A stretch of 64,000 bases of DNA from Phlebotomus papatasi (GCF_024763615.1 NC_077223.1:69378627-69442626); one strand, 5' to 3'; shown: positions 45,901-55,832, counted from the stretch's first letter. Translations and numbers: made by a program. Notes: generated from the letters alone by a model not told the origin.

Positions 45901-48900
45901 AAAGTTTCCATTTGGAACAGGTTTTGAATTAGCTTAATTTACCCTACACAAAAAAAAATTTGTTAAATTGTTCGTAAATATTTGTGAATTCTTTCTGGGG
46001 ACTTACAAAAAGCTCGTAAAATATGTAACCTGCAATAGAGTTCGTAAAGGTTTGTACTTTTTCACACACTCCTTGTAATATGATCGCTTGGCGAGCGTTT
46101 TTTATTCTTTTACAAATATTTGTTCGTACATCTTTGTTTGTTTGGCAAAACTTTATAAATAAATGACAAAATTTCACAAACACTTTTCTGTGTGTTTACA
46201 AACATTTACGAACAAATGTTTGTAGACGAACAAACAATGCACGTCAAGTGATCATATAATGAAGAATGTTTGTGAAAAATTACAAACTTTTACAAACTTT
46301 TTAGTGGGTTATACGATTAAAAGCATTTTGTAAGTCTCCAGTGGGAATTTCCAAACATTTATGAACAATATTACGAAATATTTTCTGTCTGTATACCCTA
46401 CAAATATAAGCATATTCTAAAGCCAAACTTACTTTAAGAATAACATCTAGCCTGAAATTCAAAGAGCTAAGCTAAACCATTAGCCAAACCTTCAGATCTA
46501 ATCAAGCCATAAACGCAGTGGCGAGTTTTGCTAAATTTAGCTCAAGAACACTCAAGAAGAGATTATTAAGTGCATTCTCCTCCCCAATTAATGCCTATCA
46601 AATCAAGGCTTTTCTTATCTCAAATACGGCGAAGAATTATCTTACCCATAGACTTCTACTTCTTTATTGCCAATCGCATTTCTTACCTTTATGGTAAAGC
46701 TTGTATCGCGAGCAAATTGATCCTGGTACTCCTTTGTGAGGCGCAAAGCATCTTCGCCGGCTCCATAGATGAAATGTGGCAGTGCCAGGATGAAGCAGGA
46801 TATCCCACAGATTGCCACTCCCCATGCAATCCACAGTGGTCTGTTTCTTTGACCACCAGCGTACGAGAGGAAGAGCGACAGGAGGATCTGAGAGATCTCA
46901 TTGCCGCTCATGATGATGCCTGAGTGTGAGAAAGAATTGAGGTAGGAAGAGTGAATGGGCAAATTTCTTATCGACACATGGGGCAATAAAGTGATTAATT
47001 GACCCAGAATGCGATGCGTGCAAAAAAAAGCGCCTTAGTCGCCATGAAGTAGCACTTTTTGGCGCCAAGATTTGGAGAATTATTTTGAGGAATAAAAATT
47101 TTAGCGATATTTTGCAAAATTTGTGCTCAATTTTCATGAATTGTGTCGAAATCGGTCTGTCTTGCGTTTTCCAATTGGAAGGAGCGCAACGAGACATCAA
47201 TAGTCTTAATCTAAATAAACGAATTGAGATCAGCATACTATTGAAATATTTTACATTATTATTATGAGATTAATTTTATTATGTAACAAATTGCGATTGT
47301 ACACTTAAGTTCTTGGAAATATCCCGGAAATCCCTGACATAAAATTTCAGTTATTATTCTGTATGGTTAAATAACACTATGCAACACGATTTTTGGCACA
47401 CGGATCTCACATGGCACGTTTGGTAAAGTCGAGTCCCCTGATCAAGAATCTGTTCTTGGTTTTGCTCCATCACGTCACAATTTTCTTTAATTTTTTTTGT
47501 TTTTGCTGTTTTGTCACATATTACCAATTATTCCCCCGGTTTAGTTTAGTTTAGTTTATATGATTTTTCAAAAGTTGCTTTCTTAGGTCATTTTTGGGAA
47601 ATTTTAGTTTGATTTTGTTTTTCCGCCCACAAAGATTTTTTTAAAAAATATCACATAATTTTCAAGTTGAAGCACAACTACTTACCTTTCCAACGGATGC
47701 CCATTTGTTAAGTTCTGTACACTAGAACCGGAGGAATAATTGGTAATATGTGACAAAACAGCAAAAACAAAAAAAAATAATTAAAGAAAATTGTGACGTA
47801 TAGGAGAAAAACCAAGAACAGATTCTTGATCAGGGGACTCGACTCTACCAAACGTGCCATGTGAGATCCATGTGCCAAAAAAAAAGTTGTCAATTTGTTG
47901 CATAGTGTAATTGAAAAAGGTAATGCCGGCTTTAGACTGGAGGTTTAGCAAAGTTCCTGAAGGTCTCAAAAATCTAAATAACAAGCAATTTCATTTATTT
48001 TTCAAAATCTAATGAATCATTTGCCCTTATAATCCAATTCTAAACAACAATTTTCTAAAAAATCGTGCCTAATTAAGAATTAGAGGAGTTCAGCCAGTTG
48101 GCTAAGTCTTAGGTCTGAAGCCCATATAACCAGCAATTTATTAAATTGGATATGTTTTTTTCTTTTGCTAAAATTGAAGGGTTAATAATGCCATATCACC
48201 ATAAGACTAATACAATCCGATGAAGCATATGCTTCATTTTGATAAGAATTGATACGAAAGTATGATAGAAAAACTCGAAAACATGGACATGTTCAGCGCA
48301 TGGATAGAAAAAGATTCCCCCGAAAAGCTATGCAAGCCATTGTGAGAAGGCGTCGACCTCAGGGCAGACCAAGGACCAAGGTGGCTGAATCAAATTCAGA
48401 ATCTTGCCTCGGAACGCCTTGGAATCGAACCCGAACATCTTCCTGAACTGGCAGAGGATCGACAAGCGCGGGCTGCTAATTTGGATGTCATGGGCCCGCG
48501 ACCCTAATAGGGATAAGCGGTTGAAAATGAATGAATGAATGAACTCGAAAAACCTAAAATGATTCTATTTTCCCAGCTTGTGATTACCGAAAATAAATTA
48601 ATAATTAGAAAAAAGAATTATAATTGAAGTTTTGTGGTTTGAATCAAGAATCGTTGACGATAACATTTCTTGACTAATCAAAACCTTTGCTCTTAATTCT
48701 TATTAACCCTTCAATGATATCTGCCGCATACAGTACGGAGCAAAATTGTATCAATGTTTTACAGTTCTCTATAAAAAAAAATTAATACCTCAGGGTCTGA
48801 TTAATATTTCGTCTCAATTTTTTTTTTCTTGGAGAGCCCTACTATAAAGCTCCAAAATGTGACTGATAAGGATTTTTTGGCAAAAGGACTAACATGTTTT

Positions 48901-51900
48901 TTTTTACAGAATTTTAAAGAAAGGATGCATTGTACAATTTTGTCCCTTGTTCTAAAACGAAAATTTTTGGTCTAAAATTTTATTTTACGTATTATTAGTA
49001 CAATATAATGGCATCCGGCTGTTACAAACGAATTTTCCATTATCACTTACAACTTAGGTAATGGCATTGTCTAAGATCAGTGCGAACTCTTGAGTTGGCC
49101 TCAGATCAATGTCCAAGAAGGAGTACCCGCGACGAATTCCCAAGTTTCCCTGTTAAGTAAATACTTTGGAGTAGTGGATTGACAGCGTGGACAAGATTTC
49201 TGAGACAAATCACAGATTTGACCACTGAGGAAGACGCGTTGAAGTGTCAAAAGCTTTGGCAAAGAATTTTGTGTTTTCCTATCCTGAAAGGATTACACCC
49301 TCTAACGCATCTGGACATCTGGAGAGAGTCCATCTCCTTGAGCATTTTTTGAAAATCATGACAAGATAGGATATATATAAAATTGTCAAAATTTATGGTA
49401 ATGAGGTACGAGTACGATAGTGCATCTGGAAAACGAGGCCTAAATAGGTTCAGGTTGATCCACGATTATACTTAGACTGTAAAATTTTGTAATAGAGGAT
49501 TGGGTATAATGGAAATTGACGAAAGGACAGGACATTTAATTAATGATCCTAAGCTCTCAATATATGACAGTTTGGGATATAATGCTGTCAAATCTTACAT
49601 GCTAAATATTCTTGAGGATCAGTCTGAATATTTGGCCCAGGTTAAAGCCCTGTTTAATTTTCATCAACTTGTAACCGAATAAATATCCAAAAGAGTTCAG
49701 AAATCATTATATTTTCAAGTCAACTTCTCAGTTCTGAAATTAGATTTAAATAAAGGCCAAAATGGGCTCAGGCTGATCCACGAGAATACATAGCCATATT
49801 TGTCAACAAAGGATTTGGTAAAGAAAATTGAAGCAAAAATTTATAATCGATCCTTGCAAAATCTTAAATTTTTACTTATCATAACTGTACCAAATTTCGG
49901 CATACTTGTATGCAAGTGCCAAAGTCTTAAGTTTGAAATGTAATATTTTTAATACAAATTATTTTTTTTGCTACTTCTTTTAAGGAGTGTTGCTTTAAAC
50001 CAGGAAGATAGTTTATCGTCGTTGTTTTCTCCAAAATTATTCTTAATACATTTTAAAATTAACAAAAATATAGCCATAGTTTTGGGTAATATTTCGGCCA
50101 CCTTAATTTTCATAAAGTCTTTTTCACATCATCTTGTTCGTCTAAACGACATTCTTTTGCTTTTTCTACATTGTTTAGAATATGAAAAGCTAAAAATTCA
50201 TGGAAATTTGAGGAATAAAAGAAGTTGCCGAAATTTGGTACAGTTTCCCTAAAAAAGTATCGGAAAAAAACATAAAATTACTATTTTATGATGTGACTAA
50301 TAATTTTGTGATTTTTCGAAATCTGTTTTAAGTAAAAAAAAATTGAAGGTTACTGCCAACTGTCCATGAGTGTGTAGTATATAGGGGAAAGTACTCTCCC
50401 TTCGAAAGTTCATGCCTTCGTGTGAATTTTCTTTTATTTTTCCTAAGAGACTTACCTATTTCTATTAAAGATTAGACAGCTTATTATCAATTGATAATTA
50501 TGTGTGATAATTATATGTAAGGCCGGCTTCAGACTAGAGGCTTAACGCAATTCCCGAAGGTCTCAAAATCCTAAATAGCGAGCAATTTTAATGCTTTTTG
50601 ATAAGCCTTCTGTATTCCTTCACTTATTCTGTAATAATCCACTCCAACCCCCTGGCAAGCTGCCTGAAATTTCAAGTCACTTTCTCATACTTCGATTTAA
50701 ATTTATATGGGATTTTTTTTGCACTCGCTACCGTTATGCTAAATATTTAAAAAATGAGAAGTTTTTCCGTATTATAAGATAACTTTCCGCATGGAGGGAT
50801 AAATATACTAAATTTTTGTTTAAATAAATTTTTTCCTCGGAGCACTGTGAGCTGAGTCCGAGATCAATTTAGGAATTGGTTTCAACTTCAAATAGCTCTA
50901 TATAAAAAAAAAGCCAACTTGTCAGGGGGTTGATCCACTCCTAAGTTAAATTTTTCCGAAAAATTGTGATTGATAAGAAATTAGAACGGTTTTAAGCCAT
51001 ATGGCTAAGTCTTAGGTCTGAAAAATAAAACGAATTCACATTATGCGAAGGCATGAACGTTTGAAGGGAGAGTACTTTCCCTTATGACGTCCATAATGGC
51101 GACTCCACCCTATAACACCTTAGGCTAATCCCGTTGATCGTTTACCCTTTAAATTTGTTGCTAAATATTTGCAAGGATTAGCCTGAGTTTATTTAGAGCT
51201 CGAATGATCTTCAGTAAAATACTAGGGGAAAGTGCTCTCCCTTTGAAGGTTCATGCTTTCAAATAATATGAATTTCTTTTGTTTTTCGTAAGACATTTAC
51301 ACTAAATTATAACGGAATTATCAACAATTGATGATAAGTTAACTAATATTTAATAGAAATATGTAAGTCTCCTAGGAAAACTAAAAGAAAATTCGCCTTA
51401 TTCGAAGGCATGATCGTTCGAAGGGAGAGTACTTTACGTAACTCTTTGAAAATTAATTTAATTGTCACATTTTATAATGCATAATGATTTTTTTTTAGGT
51501 AAATGTAGCTATAACAAATCTCATTTTTAATCAATATTATCATACATTTTTACTGAGAGCTCTTCAGAAGAATAAGACGTACTGGAATTTGTTTAGCATG
51601 AAGAAATATTCAATCAATTTATTTATTCTGCCTCATTCTTTGAAGTATTAATAAATCAGTGTGATAACCGCGATAACATTTCCTTCTAGTCCTCTTTATG
51701 ATACTTCTTTTCAGCTCTTGTATAATTTATATTACCTCCAGAATACTCTATAGGAAATACTGCATGATTTCTTTGAGAAAAGCTCAAAAAATCCTAAATA
51801 TCTGATAAAATGTTAACGATTGAAAACAAAATGACTGTCTGAATTGAAGTACAAACTCCTCATTATCACATTTCTTATCGGGATTTTTATGGTCTGTCTA

Positions 51901-52158
51901 TCAATCTCGGATCGAAGAACTTTTATTGAATGTTTTGGAAGATTTTTTAAGAGAAGAGAATTTTATTCGGTTACCTGTTGTACGAGAAGGAATCTTAAAT
52001 CTCCTCTCGATGGTGGTCAGGGTAATGACAAAGTACATGTAAGACATGGCCTGGACAGTGCCCAGAAATCCATAAACTATGATAAATGATCTTGTATTGG
52101 CAAATCTCTGCAGCCATTGTGGCCGCCAAAAAGCCACTCCGCACTCTGTCTTTGGCAT
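33798..52158 (-). CDS. Oatp: OATP/SLCO organic-anion transporter (possibly Oatp74D, ecdysone importer), complete, 5 exons
   Basis: Plasma-membrane transporter of the organic anion transporting polypeptide family. CDS is complement(33798..33928, 33989..34194, 42733..44219, 46687..46919, 51975..52158), 2241 nt, 746 aa. Seen in the sequence: about 12 hydrophobic segments; the family signature WMGAWWMGW at about 252-260; a Cys-rich Kazal-like extracellular domain at about 458-504; a Thr/Glu-rich loop ending in RRRR (580-583); and a short basic C-terminal tail. The start at 52158 is the first ATG after an in-frame TGA. All joins keep phase. The N-terminal SGNEISQILLS block suggests the Oatp74D group, which in Drosophila imports ecdysone; that paralog assignment is from memory and unsure. 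The intron between exons 3 and 4 is 8.5 kb and full of repeats. Confidence 0.93.
33989..34194 (-). CDS. Oatp: OATP coding exon 4
   Basis: The acceptor TTTTCAG|AGCC completes the split Arg codon. It encodes AVSVEDKSFTQG and then LFGLIPGPILYGWIID, a typical OATP TM11 region. The donor is GCAATTG|GTAAGT. Confidence 0.94.
34228..34635. repeat. 408-bp near-perfect palindrome in an OATP intron
   Basis: Left arm GGGCAGAATCACATTGACAG and right arm CTGTCAATGTGATTCTGTCC are complementary over nearly the whole length, around a centre near 34425. It starts 33 bp upstream of the exon 4 acceptor. Confidence 0.85.
35522..37222 (+). repeat. 1.7-kb tandem unit 1
   Basis: Starts GACAGATAATCCTAACCGGC and ends with (GGCC)6 at 37186-37213. 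Inside are diverged modules starting near 35838, 36175, 36476 and 36768, each with a GCGCC box, AACCGGAG, TTTGACCCCT and CAACATACTAAAATTT. No long reading frame. Confidence 0.85.
37223..38923 (+). repeat. 1.7-kb tandem unit 2
   Basis: Direct repeat of unit 1 at an offset of 1701-1702 bp, with scattered single-base differences and (GGCC)5 at 38888-38911 in place of six. Confidence 0.85.
38924..39046 (+). repeat. 3' tail and terminal hairpin of the tandem element
   Basis: A unique tail after unit 2 ends in the hairpin AGGTGAGATT-6 nt-AATCTCACCT (39017-39042) followed by AA, so the end reads CTAA. This fits the CTRR end of Helitron-type elements. The same arrangement is at 56821-56848. Confidence 0.55.
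39722..39956. mobile_element. 235-bp MITE with TIR GGGAAATTCTGTAACGATATG
   Basis: The left end and the right end (CATAGCGTTAGAGAATTCCCC) are inverted copies, both also containing the palindrome ATGACAATGTCAT. It splits an unidentified GC-richer sequence (39515-39720 and 39957-40030). Confidence 0.6.
40078..40350 (+). repeat. Repeat shared with 21830-22090
   Basis: Shares GTGATGACTA, AAGAAACAAAGGA, CTCTACGAATGAGAT and TATGGAAAGTTTCC in the same order. Family unknown. Confidence 0.55.
40360..40920 (-). mobile_element. LINE 3' end, 5'-truncated and frame-broken
   Basis: The minus strand translates to a LINE reverse-transcriptase C-terminal region (RVQAAEMRYIRAVKRMTRRD, then RSQLRWYDHVQRM and QAIVRR), frameshifts, and ends ERLGIEP-type sequence, GGATAAGCGG(T)TTGAAAATGATGAT. 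No active element. Same family as 48245-48540. Confidence 0.75.
41171..41499. mobile_element. 329-bp pogo-like MITE, copy B
   Basis: Ends CAGTAGAGTCTCGCTATAGG and CTATAGCGAGACTCTACTG, TA on both sides (41169-41170, 41500-41501). The end motif is doubled (CTATAG again 14 bp inside). A short frame starting MKRARTSTTIAKKVEG (about 41339-41400) may be the N-terminus of a lost transposase. Confidence 0.75.
41588..41914. mobile_element. 327-bp pogo-like MITE, copy C
   Basis: Ends CAGTAGACTCTCTCAAATTC and GAATTAGCGAGAGTCTACTG, flanked by TA (41586-41587, 41915-41916). Same length class and doubled end motif (AAATTCGGG) as copies A and B. Confidence 0.75.
42434..42634 (-). CDS. Small reading frame of 66 aa inside an OATP intron, unidentified
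   Basis: ATG to TGA on the minus strand; the protein begins MALTNGLHIVQKSCKK and ends IVDCIV. Codon use looks protein-like, and AATAAA lies about a dozen bases after the stop (about 42423-42428). It starts 99 bp downstream of the donor of OATP exon 3, on the same strand. It could be a nested mini-gene, an alternative last exon of the transporter, or the end of a retrocopy. I do not recognise the protein. No acceptor is obvious except CACTTAG near 42675. Confidence 0.35.
   Translation of the reverse strand: MALTNGLHIVQKSCKKLVVESQNYRGFVGLIACFTNLPYISEKVKNSVGDQVSWVKQNQEIVDCIV
42733..44219 (-). CDS. Oatp: OATP coding exon 3 (TM4-TM10 and Kazal-like domain)
   Basis: The acceptor is CTTTCAG|AATTCC. 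The 1487-bp exon encodes residues 140-634: signature WMGAWWMGW, several TM segments, the Cys-rich Kazal-like domain, the RRRR loop, and ATGKIGNVLVNY. The donor TATAG|GTGAGT leaves two bases. Confidence 0.95.
44403..45158. mobile_element. Element with GTGGCAGCCGCTGCCA ends and a nested MITE
   Basis: AAGTGTCACGGAAGGACCAA then GTGGCAGCCGCTGCC at the left, its complement at 45123-45158, and another end at 44933-44965. A 216-bp GGGAAAGTG element (44605-44820) is nested inside. Confidence 0.55.
45946..46394. mobile_element. Fold-back MITE, intact copy
   Basis: Same family as 22397-22810: the arms TTCGTAAATATTTGTGAATT and the complement close the element; ends TTTTCTGTCTGTA. Confidence 0.7.
46687..46919 (-). 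CDS. Oatp: OATP coding exon 2
   Basis: The acceptor TCACTCAG|GCATC completes a Gly codon. It encodes GIIMSGNEISQILLS, then RPLWIAWG and ALPHFIYG (TM2-TM3 region). The donor is ATAAAG|GTAAGA, phase 0. Confidence 0.94.
47375..47912. repeat. Long fold-back element with about 170-bp arms
   Basis: The left arm (CTATGCAACA, CTCACATGGCACGTTTGG, GTCGAGTCCCCTGATCAAG, down to CCAATTATTCC near 47530) matches the right arm (47722-47912) in reverse. The middle is about 190 bp. No reading frame. Confidence 0.75.
47922..48145. repeat. GGCTTTAGACTGGAGG family, copy 1
   Basis: Ends GGCTTTAGACTGGAGGTTTA and GCTAAGTCTTAGGTCTGAAG then CC, inverted. Related copies: 50523-51020, parts at 45165-45450 and 61485-61680. 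Confidence 0.6.
48245..48540 (+). mobile_element. LINE 3' end with (TGAA)n tail
   Basis: Translates to HVQRMDRKRFPRKAMQAIVR, continues frame-broken through GTPWNRTRTSS, and ends GGGATAAGCGGTTGAAAATG then (AATG)n. Same family as 40360-40920, opposite strand. Confidence 0.75.
49884..50249. mobile_element. 366-bp MITE, diverged copy 3 of the GTGTGCCAAATTTCGGC family
   Basis: Ends ACTGTACCAAATTTCGGCAT and GCCGAAATTTGGTACAGTTT. The interior matches 2317-2741 (AAGTTTGAAATGTAATATTT). Confidence 0.65.
50384..51081. mobile_element. GGGGAAAGT MITE split by a GGCTTCAGAC element
   Basis: The left arm (50384-50515) and the right arm (51025-51081) together match the intact copy at 53113-53321. The insert (50523-51020) has the ends GGCTTCAGACTAGAGG and CTAAGTCTTAGGTCTGAA. 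Confidence 0.65.
51235..51438. mobile_element. 204-bp GGGGAAAGT MITE
   Basis: Ends GGGGAAAGTGCTCTCCCTTT and CGAAGGGAGAGTACTTTAC; the right end is slightly decayed. Confidence 0.65.
51975..52158 (-). CDS. Oatp: OATP coding exon 1
   Basis: Begins MPKTECG in a good context (AAGATGCC) and covers the first 61 residues, including TM1. The donor ACAACAG|GTAACC leaves one base. An upstream GTG-started extension is not used, because TGA lies in frame above it. Confidence 0.9.
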
Positions 52159-52645
52159 CTTGATACTGAAAGCCAGGAAATTTTCCTGGAATCTTTTCTT
52201 CACTGGTCTTCCTTCACTTCAATCTACAAACACGTGCACAGATGTCCGATAAGAGGGAAGACCTTTTCACACAAATCACACCACTTTTATACCTTTCGCG
52301 TGACTTTTAATTCTTTTTTTTTTGCACTACGAGAGAAATTCCTCAGGTAGCTTTTCTCTTGTCTTCCGGAACAATGGAAGGCAGAGCTTGGAAGTTTCTG
52401 GTGCTGTGGGATCGCATGAGGAATATTCACTGTGTCTGCGATTGAGTCTTGTCACCTTCGAGAGCGACGATATCGCCAGAAACAACAGAAATCAGCCACA
52501 GATAGTGGACAGAAAAGTCTGCTGTTGCCGATTAGATTACAACCACGAGAGCCATGGGAACATTTTATCACTTTATCTGACCAAACTGATACCCACATCA
52601 GAGTCCAATATATAAGACACATTTGAACACAACCATCTTCCTGAA
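52159..52645 (-). promoter_or_regulatory. Likely OATP 5' UTR and promoter region
   Basis: Sequence of ordinary composition upstream of the OATP start, free of recognised repeats. A possible minus-strand acceptor (TTTGTAG near 52226) suggests a 5' UTR intron. Placement is by position only. Confidence 0.35.
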
Positions 52646-52837
52646 AACATTTTTAAAACTTTATTGAACAATTTTTTTCTCCACCAACGAGAAGGGATTT
52701 ATTTTTGCAAAGGAAAGCAACTTGTGGCTAACAAATAAAAAAACATCTCCATCGCTAGGTCTTTGGAGAACGATTGGTGGAGACACAACAAAGAGCTGAT
52801 AAGTGCCGAGAGAAATATGATGCAAAGGTCAATCTGT

Positions 52838-53029
52838 TCAATTAGTTACTTCCGTGCCTTTTTCGCGACACATTGCCATTCTAGTGGGCCTCTCGAGATC
52901 AAACGTGTGCCCAAAACTTTTCCTCAAGATACCGAGTGACCTCCGCAAGTCATCAAGAACTATAAGATAAGACTCCTCTTGAGGAAAATCTCCAGAGAAT
53001 TTTGTTCCAGGAGCAAAGACATTGTTCAA
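52838..53029 (-). CDS. Possible coding remnant, unidentified
   Basis: A 63-codon open frame on the minus strand, GC-richer than its flanks, ending MAMCREKGTEVTN and TAA. AATAAA follows at about 52658-52663. There is no ATG in frame at the start and no clear acceptor. It could be a terminal exon or a gene fragment. The protein is not recognised. Confidence 0.2.
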   Translation of the reverse strand: MNNVFAPGTKFSGDFPQEESYLIVLDDLRRSLGILRKSFGHTFDLERPTRMAMCREKGTEVTN

Positions 53030-53112
53030 TTAACAATTTTCGTGAATATTGTGAAATTCAATTAATTTGTCGGAGTTGCTTGGGCAAGTTTTCTAAAGGA
53101 TTATTAAATATA

Positions 53113-53321
53113 GGGGAAAGTGCACTCCCTTCGAACGTTCATGCCTTCGAATAATGTGAATTTTCTTTTAGTTTTCTTAAGATACTTACACATTTCTATT
53201 AAATATTTGTTGGCTTATCATCAATTGTTGAGAATTCCGTTTAGTGTAAATCTCTTACGAAAAATAAAAGAAATTCACATTATTCGAAGGCATGATCGTT
53301 CGAACAGAGAGTACTTTCCCC
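53113..53321. mobile_element. 209-bp GGGGAAAGT MITE, intact
   Basis: Ends GGGGAAAGTGCACTCCCTTC and CAGAGAGTACTTTCCCC, flanked by TA (53111-53112, 53322-53323). Confidence 0.75.
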
Positions 53322-53599
53322 TAATAGAAGAAGAAAGTTTTTACACTACAACTAGAGCTTCAACAGTATCGTGCCATGTTTAAGAGCACATCTGAAAATT
53401 AAGTAATAGAATATAATTATACTTTTTTACTCTTTTTATTTAGTAATTGCCATTTACGGCTGCAATTTATGGACGTTTCTTTTAAATACATTTTTTAACA
53501 ATAAGTTAGACTGTTACGTTACCGCCAGAGAGGCAAATTCTAAGGCTGCATTACAATTTTTTAACCTAAAAAATGGATTATGGTGATATTTTAATGAAA

Positions 53600-54460
53600 A
53601 ATGAAAAAGTACTTTTTAGTACTTTACTGTTTTCAAGTGCTTTTCTGCATTATCGACTTTTCTTTGCATTGGCTTTAAAAACCAATCAAAAGTTGGATCA
53701 GCAATTGTCGTAACTTCCTCATCACCTCATCAGCAGTTCTTGTATAGTGTGTGTATTTGTGTGTATTTGTGTGTGTCTTGTATGGTGTTAGAAGGAGTGC
53801 TAATGAGGCGATGAGGACGTTACGACAAATAATGATCTAACTGACGTTTTGTCTGGACCGTTTTACTACCAAATTAAAACTACCAAATAGTCGTGACAGG
53901 AACCAATCCAGAGAAAAGTCGATTACGTACATGTACTCGAGAACAATAAATGGCTGAAAAATATGTTCACTCACTAAAATGAAAATGGAAAATCTTTACC
54001 CTGAATATTTATTTAGCACTTTACTGTTCTCAAGTGCTTCTGCATTATCGACTATTTTTCATGGTGGTTCCTGTCTCGACTGTTTTTCCCAGTCCTCACA
54101 GTGTTCTAAAACCACTAAACTGTCATGCCAGGAACCAACATAAAGAAATGTCTATAATGTAGACCTACTTAAGAACAGTCATGTACTAAAAAAATATTCA
54201 TTCTTCGTTAGAATAGCACCATCAAGGTGCTATTCCAATGAAAAATGAACGTGATTTTTTAGCACTTTACTGTTCCTAAACGCTTTTGTATTATCAATTT
54301 TGTATTGGTTCCTATCACGCCTATTTGGTGGTCTTAGAACACGGAAAACACCGAGGGATAGTAGTCGAGACAGGAACCAACACAAAGAAAAATTGATAAT
54401 GCAGAAGCACTTGAGAAGAGTAAAGTGTTAAAAAAAAATGTTCATTTTTAATTGAAATAG
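53600..54460. repeat. Cluster of three related fold-back units
   Basis: TTAGCACTTTACTGTTCTCA, GCATTATCGA and TTGGTTCCTGTC recur with their complements at 53608-53960, 54013-54194 and 54256-54444. A perfect hairpin GAATAGCACC-5 nt-GGTGCTATTC lies at 54212-54236. A smaller hairpin element (CGTAACTTCCTCATC ... GATGAGGACGTTACG, 53708-53826) is inserted in the first unit. Confidence 0.65.
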
Positions 54461-54585
54461 TACCCCATTAGCAAAGGAAATGGTCGGGAAATTAAAAGTT
54501 TTGTCAATAAAAAATCAAATACGCCAGTGAATAATTTACATCACTAAAAAACTCAATTTTGATCAACAAAGTATCAGTTTGATGA

Positions 54586-54765
54586 CTCCGGCTCCCACTT
54601 ATTTGTAACATTCCACTGTCAGTAGAGCACATCCTAGTCAATTGTCCCGAATACTCCCATCTCATCAGAGACAGAATAGCCATCACCAATATTGAACTGA
54701 AAAAGCTGCTTGGTAATAATTTGGATAACTTAGTTAAAGTAGCTCTTTTTTATAAGAGCAACTAA
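54586..54765 (+). mobile_element. LINE (Jockey-like) RT C-terminal remnant
   Basis: A 59-codon open stretch with ICNIPLSVEHILVNCPEY, the zinc-knuckle-like C-x-x-x-x-x-x-x-H-x-x-x-x-C pattern seen at the end of Jockey/I-type LINE proteins, ending LVKVALFYKSN and TAA. The upstream part is lost. Confidence 0.65.
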
Positions 54766-55069
54766 TTTAACAATTTAAGTAGTATTCTGTTTTTTTTCCT
54801 CTTTTCTTTTTCAAGGTAGCAAAGACACCAAAAGCAATTAAGATAATTTAAAAATTTATAAAGTGTTATTTTTTTTCTCTTTGAATTTCTTTCACTTCTA
54901 AAAAATGTATTCATCTTTTCTTCGTTCTAGTAATCAATTCATTAGACAGGTATAGATAGAAAATTGTAACAAGACTTCTAGCCCTCTATATATGTACCTG
55001 ATTTTTTTTTACATGTATATGGCTTTTGCCGATACATAATAATCATAATAATAATAATAATCACTTTAA

Positions 55070-55334
55070 CATGAAAGAAAATTGGATAAAAAATTAATAA
55101 AAATGTCTGAAAATCTTTAAAGTCGATTATGTCGGACACTATGAGAGATAGAGGCCTCAAATTTTACGTCCATTTAGAGCCCCTTTCAGGCTTTATATGC
55201 GCAAAATTTCACTTGAAAATGAAAAAATTGGATAAAAAATTCATAAAAGTGTCTCAAAATCTTTAAAGTCGATTATCTCGGAAACCATATGAGAGATAGG
55301 GGCCTCAACTTTACATCCGTATGAAACCTCTGTC
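55070..55334 (+). repeat. Repeat block preceding the minisatellite (two copies)
   Basis: GGATAAAAAATTAATAAAAA to GAGATAGAGGCCTCAAA is followed by a second diverged copy (55200-55330). The same block precedes the second array at 63550-63790. Confidence 0.6.
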
Positions 55335-55675
55335 AGCGCCCCGTGAGAATCCGCGATATTCATAACCCGCGAAAAATACGCGCCCCGCGAAAAAAATCAC
55401 AAACTGCGAAAATCCGCGAAAAAATTCGCGCCCCGCGAAAATCCACGAAAAAATTCGCAACCCGCGTAAATCCGCGAATAAAAATTCATCCCTTGAAAAT
55501 CCGGGAAAAAATACGCGCCCCATAAAATTCGAGAAAAAAGAAGTGCCCCGTGAAAATCCACGAAAAAATTCGCGATCCGCGAAAATCCGAGAAAAAAATC
55601 GCGCCGCGCGAAAATCCGCGAAGAAATTCGCGACCTGCGGAGATCCGCGAAAAAAATCGCAGATCGCGAATGGTG
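55335..55675 (+). repeat. CGCGAAAATCCGCGAAAAAA minisatellite, array 1
   Basis: About 12-14 diverged units of roughly 25-30 bp built on GCGCCCCGCGAAAATCCGCG and GAAAAAATTCGC. GC-rich in an AT-rich neighbourhood. Confidence 0.8.
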
Positions 55676-55715
55676 TATGTCACCTTACAAATCTTCGAAT
55701 ATAGGCTCACTATGT

Positions 55716-55718
<3 letters not shown>

Positions 55719-55742
<24 letters not shown>
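55719..55742. repeat. (GA)n microsatellite
   Basis: A run of GA dinucleotides for about 24 bp, then GAAAGGGAGAGTGTGAGAG. Confidence 0.9.
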
Positions 55743-55746
<4 letters not shown>

Positions 55747-55832
55747 GAGAGTGTGAGAGTGCTATATATATGGGAAAAGCTTGTCCGACGCCGGTTTTCC
55801 CGCCCTTTTTCCCGCCAAGCAAATTTTCTTAT

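Larger units (their letters stand above)
44220..46686 (-). other. OATP intron 2
   Basis: 2.47 kb. Holds the GGCAGCCGCTGCCA element (44403-45158), a family fragment at 45165-45450, and the fold-back MITE at 45946-46394. No other gene. Confidence 0.8.
46920..51974 (-). other. OATP intron 1
   Basis: 5.06 kb with fold-back, LINE and MITE copies listed separately. 49000-49700 has no recognised repeat; a 60-codon frame at 49500-49682 (MGIMEIDERTGHLINDPKLS) is not recognised and could be a transposon fragment. Confidence 0.75.

Noticed and set aside
49500..49682. 60-aa frame MGIMEIDERTGHL as a gene
   Set aside because: Short, no acceptor, no poly(A) signal near its end, and surrounded by repeat remnants; could be a transposon piece, but nothing supports a family.
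53700..53830. Hammerhead-ribozyme-like string (CTGATGAGG) on the minus strand
   Set aside because: The GAAA box and pairing stems expected around the core are absent; the string is part of a fold-back insertion.
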